Source: Novosphingobium barchaimii LL02
GTDB taxonomy: Bacteria; Pseudomonadota; Alphaproteobacteria; Sphingomonadales; Sphingomonadaceae
NCBI RefSeq assembly: GCF_001046635.1
Contig: NZ_KQ130453.1
Span: forward strand, 377,001-441,000
Length of the DNA: 64,000 bases
Direction of reading: 5' to 3'
A program made the position numbers and the translations under genes. This document shows, one piece after another, positions 8,472 to 15,048 of the stretch. The notes under the pieces are model-generated. The model made no database searches, had not been told where the DNA came from, and saw only the letters and a list, made by a program, of their open reading frames with translations. Numbering within the stretch: position 1 is the first letter of the stretch; each line of letters opens with the position of its first letter.

Positions 8472-9391
8472 GCGTTACGGGTTCGATTTCCGCCATTTCG
8501 CTGGGCGCAACACTCTATATGCCGTGTCTGCGCGACGATCTTTTCTCGGCGCTGATCGGGGTGCGGCGCATACCCGGGCTACGCTCGGCAGTGCTGTGCC
8601 TTGAGGATTCGGTCCTCGAACGCGATCTCCAACTGGCGCTGACGCATCTGGCGGCGCTGCTGCGCACGATGGCAGCGCGCGAGCCGAGCCCGGCCGATCC
8701 GCTGATATTCATCCGTCCGCGCTCCGCCGCGATGCTGGACCATATCCTGTGCATGCCGGGGGTCGAACATATCGACGGCTTCGTGATCCCCAAGGCCCAT
8801 GCCGACACGATGCCCGCCTATCTGGCCCTGCCGCTGCACGACCGTCACCGGCTCATGCCCACGCTGGAGACACGCGAGGCCTGCGACCCTCAGTCGATGC
8901 GCCGGTTCCGCGATCAGTTGCTGGCGGTGCAGGACCGCATTCTGGCGCTGCGGATCGGCGGCAACGACTTGCTTCAGGCGATGGGTTTGCGCCGGGCATC
9001 CCATCGTACCGCTTATGAGGGACCGTTGGGCAACATCATCGCCAACCTCGTCGCCGGGTTTGCGCCCTGGGGGTTTGCGCTCAGCGCGCCGGTGATGGAG
9101 CGTTTTGCAGATGCTGCCCTGCTGCGCGAGGAAGTGGCCCTCGATATCGAACACGGCCTATTGACCAAAACCGCTATCCACCCCGCCCAGATCGGCGTGA
9201 TCCAGGCCGCATTGGCGGTCCCGGCGGATCAGGCCGAGGAAGCGCGGATGATGCTTGCGGAAGACAGCCCGGCAGTCTTCGCGCGCGAAGGCGTGATGTG
9301 TGAACCGGCAACCCACAGGGGCTGGGCCGGGCGGCTACTGGAACGCGCGGAGATGTTCGGGATCGCCGATCCGCTGCCGCTGCGCGCCTGA
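8468..9391 (+). CDS. HpcH/CitE-like aldolase (C-C bond lyase), Ter module
   Basis: A 307-residue TIM-barrel protein of the HpcH/HpaI aldolase and citrate-lyase beta-subunit (CitE) superfamily. Conserved marks are CLEDSV (acidic metal ligand), FIRPR, PTLET, LRIGGNDLL and KTAIHPAQI. Enzymes of this fold make or break C-C bonds using a Mg2+ enolate of a keto acid or acyl-CoA. In Ter-linked modules it is expected to act on the same unknown metabolite as the phosphoribosyltransferases. It starts with an ATGA overlap on the preceding gene and closes the tightly overlapping block 5511-9391. No ATP-grasp gene, reported in some such modules, is present here. Confidence 0.85.
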   Translation: MSVTGSISAISLGATLYMPCLRDDLFSALIGVRRIPGLRSAVLCLEDSVLERDLQLALTHLAALLRTMAAREPSPADPLIFIRPRSAAMLDHILCMPGVEHIDGFVIPKAHADTMPAYLALPLHDRHRLMPTLETREACDPQSMRRFRDQLLAVQDRILALRIGGNDLLQAMGLRRASHRTAYEGPLGNIIANLVAGFAPWGFALSAPVMERFADAALLREEVALDIEHGLLTKTAIHPAQIGVIQAALAVPADQAEEARMMLAEDSPAVFAREGVMCEPATHRGWAGRLLERAEMFGIADPLPLRA

Positions 9392-9434
9392 ACTTGACGG
9401 ACTGAGAATGGTGCCTGCGGAAGGAGAGTAGACG

Positions 9435-10226
9435 ATGAGTGAATATCGCACGAAGATCGACGAACAGGGCAGTTCCGGCGTTCGGTTCGAACTGTATCAG
9501 TTCACCCGCAAGAGCCATGCGCTTGGGCCTTCCATCCACCTTCCCATGGCGGCCGCCAGCCAGGCCGCCCCGATGGCGCAAGTCGTACTTCCCCATGCTG
9601 CCACGGCGCGGCAGGTGAGGATCATTCTGGAAGGCGGCGGCGCGCTGCTCGAGCCCGGCGCCTTGCAGTACGCATATGGCAAGTTGCAGGTCGACGTGCA
9701 GAAGAATGCCGGCGCCGGCAATTTTCTCCAGCGCGCCATAACCTCGGCGGGTACGGGCGAAAGTGCCTTCGCCACGCGCTATTCCGGGCAGGGCGAGGTC
9801 TGGACAGAGGCGACGACCAAGCACTTCATCCTTGCCGCGATGGACGGGCCGCAGGATTCGCTGATCCTCGACGACGGCGCCTTCTACGCCTGCGATGCCA
9901 ACATCGCGCTTTCGACCCATGTTCACCGTTCGGTTCAGGGTATCCTCTCGGGCAATGGCCTGATGCAGCCCAAGCTGACCGGCTCCGGTGCTTTTGTGGT
10001 TGAAGCACCCGTTCCGGTCGACGAGATCGAGGTCATCGAGCTCGACGGGCAGAACGAACTGATCGTAGATGGCGACCTGATGCTGATGTATTCGGCCTCA
10101 TTGCAGGTCGAACTGCGTCCGCTGGTGCGCGGCCTGCGCAATGCGATGCGCACGGGCGAAGGCCTCGTCTATTCGTTCAGAGGACGCGGCACCGTCTGGT
10201 TGACCCCTACGATGCGGCTGGGCTGA
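9435..10226 (+). CDS. AIM24 family protein
   Basis: A 263-residue protein of the AIM24 (DUF124) family. It is rich in beta strands, with the typical Gly/hydrophobic pattern (VRIILEGGGALLEPGALQYAYGKLQVDVQ, and GLVYSFRGRGTVWLTPT at the end). Bacterial members are uncharacterised; the fold is trimeric and TRAP-like, and yeast AIM24 affects mitochondrial cristae organisation. A strong GGAAGGAGA ribosome site precedes the ATG. It follows the Ter module in the same direction after 43 bases, so it may be the last gene of that operon. Its 3' end meets the opposite-strand gene at 10229 with only two bases between. Confidence 0.8.
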   Translation: MSEYRTKIDEQGSSGVRFELYQFTRKSHALGPSIHLPMAAASQAAPMAQVVLPHAATARQVRIILEGGGALLEPGALQYAYGKLQVDVQKNAGAGNFLQRAITSAGTGESAFATRYSGQGEVWTEATTKHFILAAMDGPQDSLILDDGAFYACDANIALSTHVHRSVQGILSGNGLMQPKLTGSGAFVVEAPVPVDEIEVIELDGQNELIVDGDLMLMYSASLQVELRPLVRGLRNAMRTGEGLVYSFRGRGTVWLTPTMRLG

Positions 10227-10228
10227 CC

Positions 10229-10705
10229 CTAGCGCAGCGGGTCGTCGTCGCCGTACCGGTGCTCGATGAAGCGCAGGTTGTCGGCGAAGCTGTCGAGGTC
10301 TTCCTGTGCGAGCGAGCGTGAAAGCGTTTCCAGCCGGGAAATCATTCGCTCGAACCCCTGATTGAGGTTGTAGCTGGCGGACTTACCGGTCTGGCGAAAG
10401 ATTTCGGCGCGGTGCGAAGCCGGGATCTCCGCATAGCTGGTGACCAGTTGCGGCAGGTGGCTGTCGCGCATCTGGCGCACTTCGGTGAGCGCGGAGACCA
10501 TCAGGCTGTCGTCGTGCGTGCGTGCCTCGATGTCTGCGATCAGCGAGAGCAGGCGCGCAACCAGCGGCCGGGAAGCGTCAGGCAGCCGGGAGTCCTCGGC
10601 CGAAATCGTGGGCTTCTGCGCCTCTCGCGGTGCCGGGGGCGGCGCGGGCGGCGTTCCGCCGCCAAGCCAACCCGCCAATCGTTCCAGGAAACCGGCCACA
10701 TTCAC
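10229..10705 (-). CDS. Uncharacterised protein, possibly XpaC-like partner of TelA
   Basis: A 158-residue protein without a firm family assignment. It has a short N-terminal amphipathic segment (VAGFLERLAGWLGGG), a Pro/Ala linker, then an all-helical region from about residue 45 to the end. Its size, helix content and position just downstream of a TelA-like gene on the same strand fit the XpaC/TelA pairing known from tellurite and toxic-anion gene clusters. I see no diagnostic motif, so XpaC-like is only a suggestion. It ends two bases from the converging AIM24 gene. Confidence 0.55.
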   Translation of the reverse strand: MNVAGFLERLAGWLGGGTPPAPPPAPREAQKPTISAEDSRLPDASRPLVARLLSLIADIEARTHDDSLMVSALTEVRQMRDSHLPQLVTSYAEIPASHRAEIFRQTGKSASYNLNQGFERMISRLETLSRSLAQEDLDSFADNLRFIEHRYGDDDPLR

Positions 10706-10755
10706 ATCCTATTCGAGCGTCAAGCGTAAGCCTAGACCAAGCTGGCCGGGCTGCG

Positions 10756-11643
10756 CTAGGTTTCTTGGCGAGGAGTTCGGGGATCGCGCGCGGCGGCCTG
10801 CGCGGCGTCGATCGCGCGGCGGATCTGCGCGGCTGCGTCCGCCAGCGGCCGGTCGACGTCGCGTCCCGAGTTGGAGGCCTTGCCGGCAGCTTCCACCGTG
10901 CTTTCCAGCGCCTGCGCCTGCCTGGTGAGGTCTTGGCTGCCAGTCACGGCCTGCCGGGCCGCCAGCGCGGTGCGCAGCGCCGCGACGCTGGTGTCACGGG
11001 CGCGGTCGATCGCCTGCGCCAGCGCGGTCTGCCCGTCCGCCACCAACTGCAGGGCGAGGATGCCCTGCCGCGTCACGGCGATCTGCGTCAGCAAGTCCTG
11101 TTCCCGTGCAAGCAGCCGCGCGGGGACGGTTTCGCGCAGGAATAGCGCTTGCGGTGGCTTGGACAGCGCAAGTTCGCGGGCTGCCGATTCCGCGGCGAGC
11201 CCACATGCGCGGATCAGTTGCAGTGCGTGGTCAAGCGCATCATCGGCGAGTTGCAGTTTTGCCCTGTCACCTTCGATGCCGATCAAGGTGCGGGCGATTG
11301 CATCCCGCTCGCGTTCGAGGCTGGCGACAAGGGTATTCAGGTTCGCCGGGTCCGGCGTTTTGTCCTCTACGCGCGCGGAGAACCATAGGCGCCTGCGCGG
11401 GGCTGGCGCTTCGAATGTCTCTGCAAACGCTTGTAGTTCCAGCAGGACGCTCTGCGCCGAAGTTGTTGAAGACGTACTGCGCTCCAATCGCCCACTAGCC
11501 TGAGACGCGTCGCGGATGGCCTGCCGGCCCAGTGTCTCGATGGCGGCAAGGACGTCGTTTTCGCTGCCGACCAGCCATTGCCGAAGCAAAAGCCGGGCTT
11601 CTGCGCGGGCATCAGGCGTTCGTCTCGACTCAGAGGTCACCAA
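10756..11643 (-). CDS. TelA-like toxic-anion resistance protein (short form)
   Basis: A 295-residue, mostly helical cytoplasmic protein resembling TelA/KlaA, a family linked to tellurite and antibiotic tolerance. The C-terminal part carries the recognisable TelA stretch LTQIAVTRQGILALQLVADGQTALAQAIDRA followed by DTSVAALRTALAARQAV. The N-terminal 60 residues are poorly conserved and contain Ser/Thr-rich sequence. The protein is somewhat shorter than typical TelA (about 330-400 residues). It is the first gene of a two-gene leftward unit and faces the Ter island, which supports a shared stress role. Confidence 0.7.
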   Translation of the reverse strand: MVTSESRRTPDARAEARLLLRQWLVGSENDVLAAIETLGRQAIRDASQASGRLERSTSSTTSAQSVLLELQAFAETFEAPAPRRRLWFSARVEDKTPDPANLNTLVASLERERDAIARTLIGIEGDRAKLQLADDALDHALQLIRACGLAAESAARELALSKPPQALFLRETVPARLLAREQDLLTQIAVTRQGILALQLVADGQTALAQAIDRARDTSVAALRTALAARQAVTGSQDLTRQAQALESTVEAAGKASNSGRDVDRPLADAAAQIRRAIDAAQAAARDPRTPRQET

Positions 11644-11881
11644 TCACACTTCCTCGAACCGATGCTGATATTATCCTTAGGTATGAAGAACCGAAATTTC
11701 CATACTGCGTTGGAATGCGGACGTGCGCGGTCAGGGCGGCGGGTAGGCAGCGGTGCCAACATTTCAAGAAAGTTGAACGGTTGCGTCGATCTTATCGGCC
11801 TGCACTGGAACGTCCGCCGAGGGTAAGACGGCTTCAAGAGGACGACCCCTCATCAAGACTTACTGCGAAAGGCTTGCTCCC

Positions 11882-12778
11882 ATGACCGTTCACTCATCAG
11901 CGATCGAAGGTGTCGATCTCGTCATCCTCCCCCCGGTCCGTGATCTGGGCGATGGTTTCCAGGTGCGCCGCGCGCTGCCCAGTGCGCAGCGCCGGATGGT
12001 CGGGCCGTTCATCTTCTTCGACCAGATGGGCGAGGCGGTGTTCCGTAGCGGGGAGGGCCTCGACGTTCGCCCCCACCCCCACATTGGCCTTTCGACCCTG
12101 ACCTACCTGATCGAGGGCGAGATCCTGCACCGCGATTCGCTTGGTTCGCTCCAGGCTATCCGCCCGGGCGAAGTGAACTGGATGACGGCGGGCAGCGGCA
12201 TCGTCCATTCCGAGCGGACCTCAGCCGAAAACCGCGCCAAGGGCGGCAAGCTGTTCGGCCTTCAGACATGGATCGCGCTGCCCCGTGAGGCTGAGGAGAT
12301 CGACCCTGCCTTCGCTCATCACAAGGCGCAGGCACTCCCCGTAACCGAGGACGCCGGAACGCGGCTTACCCTGCTTGCCGGCAGCGGCGACGGTATGGTT
12401 TCGCCGCTCAAGACCCATTCAGACATGGTCTATGCCGATATCGTGATGCAGCACGGCGCGCGTTACCGGGTGAAGGCGGAGCATGTCGAACGCGCGGTCT
12501 ACGTGGTCTCCGGTGCGATAGAGGTTGAAGGCCAGACCGGGGCCTTCGCGGCCGGCCAACTTGTTGTGTTCAAGCCCGATGCGGAAGTGGTGCTCCGCGC
12601 CGGTGGAGCCACGCGCCTCATGCTGCTGGGCGGTGAGCCGCTGCCTGAAAAGCGCCATATCTTCTGGAACTTCGTATCATCCTCGGCCGATCGCATCGAA
12701 CAGGCCAAGGAAGACTGGAAGTCCCAGCGTTTCGCCGCCGTGCCCAAAGAGCACGAATTCATCCCCCTCCCGGCCTGA
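11882..12778 (+). CDS. Pirin family protein
   Basis: A 298-residue bicupin of the pirin family. The N-terminal cupin holds the metal-binding set: two His in RPHPHIGLSTLTYL, then His and Glu in GIVHSERT. Pirins bind iron; some act as quercetin 2,3-dioxygenases and others as redox-sensitive regulators, and the sequence does not separate these roles. The C-terminal part (from about residue 180) is the second cupin, with KAEHVERAVYVVSGAIEVEG. It starts at ATG 11882 after a 238-base gap that probably contains the divergent promoters for this gene and the TelA-like gene. The OsmC-like gene follows 11 bases later, so the two are likely co-transcribed. Confidence 0.88.
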   Translation: MTVHSSAIEGVDLVILPPVRDLGDGFQVRRALPSAQRRMVGPFIFFDQMGEAVFRSGEGLDVRPHPHIGLSTLTYLIEGEILHRDSLGSLQAIRPGEVNWMTAGSGIVHSERTSAENRAKGGKLFGLQTWIALPREAEEIDPAFAHHKAQALPVTEDAGTRLTLLAGSGDGMVSPLKTHSDMVYADIVMQHGARYRVKAEHVERAVYVVSGAIEVEGQTGAFAAGQLVVFKPDAEVVLRAGGATRLMLLGGEPLPEKRHIFWNFVSSSADRIEQAKEDWKSQRFAAVPKEHEFIPLPA

Positions 12779-12789
12779 GGAGCAAGTCC

Positions 12790-13173
12790 GTGGCACATGG
12801 AACGGCGCATATCGGCGAAACCCCCTGGCGCACCGACATCGTCGTCGGCGGCCACGCCATCACCGCAGACGAACCGACTGCTCTTGGCGGGCAGGGGGCG
12901 GGCCCGGCACCTTACGACCTGCTGCTCGCCAGTCTCGGCGCATGCACCGCGATTACCTTGAAGATGTACGCCGCGCGCAAGGGTTGGCTGTTGCAATCGC
13001 TCGATGTCGACTTGCGGCTGTCGGGCGGAAAGGACGGGATGAGCATCGTGCGCAAGCTGTCGATCGTCGGTCTGGACGGCGAGCAGAAGGCTCGGCTGGC
13101 CGATATCGCCGAACGCACGCCAGTGACGTTAACGCTCAAGGCGGGTCTGCCCATCGAAACGCATCTGGCGTAA
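12790..13173 (+). CDS. OsmC-like protein lacking the second conserved cysteine
   Basis: A 127-residue OsmC/Ohr-fold protein with the family core PYDLLLASLGACTAITLKMYA, where the Cys is the peroxidatic residue. OsmC-like proteins reduce organic hydroperoxides using two cysteines. Here the second position, usually a CPV motif near the C-terminus, reads RTPVTLTL, so the resolving Cys is replaced by Thr. It may be a one-Cys variant or have another role. Translation starts at GTG 12790, 11 bases after pirin, preceded by a GAGGAGCAAG ribosome site. Both neighbours fit oxidative-stress functions. Confidence 0.85.
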   Translation: MAHGTAHIGETPWRTDIVVGGHAITADEPTALGGQGAGPAPYDLLLASLGACTAITLKMYAARKGWLLQSLDVDLRLSGGKDGMSIVRKLSIVGLDGEQKARLADIAERTPVTLTLKAGLPIETHLA

Positions 13174-13180
13174 ACCGTGC

Positions 13181-14488
13181 TCAGCGCTTCGCCTTTTCGC
13201 GGGCGAGCCGGGACATGAGTAGGGCAGCACGCTTGGTTTGGCGCGGGAAACTGGAGAGATCGACGCGCTCCTCGGGCGTGTGATCGCCGCTGCTGGCGGG
13301 CCCCAGTCCTGCCAGCCCGTCGACGTATTGCGCGACGAAGCTGATGTCTCCCGCACCGCGCTTCAAGGGATCGAGTGCGGGCATCTTCGCCAGGCCGAGA
13401 TCGACGTTGATTGTGTTGAGCTTGTCCAGCAGCGCTTCGTTGCCGGCGGTGGGCGCCATTGGCGGATAGCCGTCCTTGAAAACGATCCGGGCGTCGGTTT
13501 GCGGCAGGTGCCGGGCGACGATCGCTGTCATCTTTGCTCTCACCCGGTTGACCTGCTCCGGCGTCAGTCCGCGAAAGTCGCCTTTTGCGATGGCGACTGG
13601 CGGAATGATGTTGGTCTTGCCGCTTGCCTTGATTTCTGCCTCATCGGGGCTGAGCGTGGCCGTGGCTCCGCCGCCGATGATGCCGATGTTGAAGGTGAGA
13701 TTGGGCTCGGGCAGCTCTTCACGGAAGCTGTTGATGATCCGCGTCAGTTCATAGATGGCGCCGTAGCCTGTCCCCGCCGAGAAGATACCGCTGGAGTGCG
13801 CCGTTTGCCCGCTGGCGGTGATGGTATAGTCGCCCGCCGAACGCCGCGCGACCGAGCCGTGGTCGAGTCCGTCTGCGATCACCAGACCCTCGAAATCGAG
13901 CGCTACGTCGGCCCGTTTGCCCGCTGCGATGAGGTCTGCCCGCGCGATCCGGGTCGGCTCGCCGGCTGCTTCCTCGTCGCCGGTCAGCACGACCTCGATG
14001 TTGGCGCCGCTCAGGGTTCCGGCGGCCTTCATCGCCCGCAGCGCTGCCAGCATCACGACGATCCCGCCCTTGTCGTCCGCCGCGCCGGGGCCGTGCAGCT
14101 TGTCGCCCTCACGCTTTGCGGTCTGGAAGGGCGAACCGGGTTCGAACACCGTGTCGAGGTGGCCGATGAGCAGCATCCGGGTGGTCCCCGGTTTGCCCTT
14201 GTGCACTGCGATCAGGTGGCCGGCACGGTTGACCGCCTCCATCGGCACCCATTTCACCGTGAAACCGAGACGCTCGAATTCGGGCGCCACCATGTCGCGG
14301 ACCTTGCGCACGCCTTCGACATTGCGGGTGCCGCTGTTCTGCGCGACCAGTTTTTCAAGCAGCGCAATGTCGCGGGTCTGCCCTTCGTCGGACGCGGTGA
14401 CGATGGTCTGTTCAGGTGCGGAAAGGGCGGCCGGTGCCGGCCCCGGAAACAGAAGGAGTGTCAGGGCGGCGAGAGGTGCGCGGTTCAT
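13181..14488 (-). CDS. Secreted M20 family zinc metallopeptidase (carboxypeptidase G2-like)
   Basis: A 435-residue exported M20 peptidase. The ATG start at 14488 opens a clean signal peptide (MNRAPLAALTLLLFPGPAPA); the frame can also begin at a TTG at 14512. Zinc-site and catalytic residues are visible as GHLDTVF (His, Asp), GPGAADDKGG (bridging Asp), TGDEEAAG (catalytic Glu pair), LDFEG and SSGDHTPEE (C-terminal His). A dimerisation domain lies in between, with the usual TAHSS. M20 carboxypeptidases release C-terminal amino acids or cleave folate-type conjugates in the periplasm. It converges on the OsmC-like gene with seven bases between. Confidence 0.88.
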   Translation of the reverse strand: MNRAPLAALTLLLFPGPAPAALSAPEQTIVTASDEGQTRDIALLEKLVAQNSGTRNVEGVRKVRDMVAPEFERLGFTVKWVPMEAVNRAGHLIAVHKGKPGTTRMLLIGHLDTVFEPGSPFQTAKREGDKLHGPGAADDKGGIVVMLAALRAMKAAGTLSGANIEVVLTGDEEAAGEPTRIARADLIAAGKRADVALDFEGLVIADGLDHGSVARRSAGDYTITASGQTAHSSGIFSAGTGYGAIYELTRIINSFREELPEPNLTFNIGIIGGGATATLSPDEAEIKASGKTNIIPPVAIAKGDFRGLTPEQVNRVRAKMTAIVARHLPQTDARIVFKDGYPPMAPTAGNEALLDKLNTINVDLGLAKMPALDPLKRGAGDISFVAQYVDGLAGLGPASSGDHTPEERVDLSSFPRQTKRAALLMSRLAREKAKR

Positions 14489-14752
14489 CCGCTTACGATA
14501 GCCGGGCTGCAACGCCGTGCAAGGGCCGGTCTGGCTGCAGAACGCGCAGTGGGCGGCTTAGCGGAGGTGGCCGGACAATACGGCGCCGCCATTGGCCAGT
14601 TCGCGCGGAACAAGAGAGCCTCCAAGGCGCAACGAATTGATGCGAGGGCGATCACGGTTCGGTGCTAGAAGCCCGCTATCGCGCGCCTTCGAACCCGAGC
14701 TGCTCGCGGCTGAGGGATATCACGTGCCCCCGCTTGACGCAGGAGCACTACC

Positions 14753-14890
14753 ATGGCGAAATCGCAAAAACGCAGTACACGCGAAGTTCGCAAACCCAAG
14801 GCATCAAAGACCAAGCCTTCAGCCCCTGTTGGCGTTGCCGCAAGTTCCGCTGTCATGGCCGTGACCCGCAAGCCTGTCGACAAGCTCTGA
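14753..14890 (+). CDS. Small basic conserved-type protein, 45 residues
   Basis: A 45-residue open frame starting MAKSQKRSTREVRKPKASKT, with a perfect AGGAG ribosome site eight bases before the ATG. It is very rich in Lys, Arg, Ser and Ala. Similar tiny proteins beginning MAKxQxRSxRExxKPK occur in many alphaproteobacteria, from memory of annotated genomes, but no function is known. The charge suggests nucleic-acid or ribosome binding. It stands alone between the M20 peptidase and the SbcC-like gene, with its own short AT-richer leader. The good ribosome site and the familiar N-terminus make it more than a chance frame. Confidence 0.65.
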   Translation: MAKSQKRSTREVRKPKASKTKPSAPVGVAASSAVMAVTRKPVDKL

Positions 14891-15048
14891 GCGCGCCGCT
14901 GGCACGCGGCTGACAAGTCGGTGCAGTTTCCGCCCGTCGCTGTGTTGCCGGCGGCGGGGGTCTGCGCTTCATGGCTGCCAACCGGGGCCCTTTACAGCCC
15001 GTCGACGTCTCCGGAGCGGGCACGAAAAGGCGGCTGATGGACCGCGCC

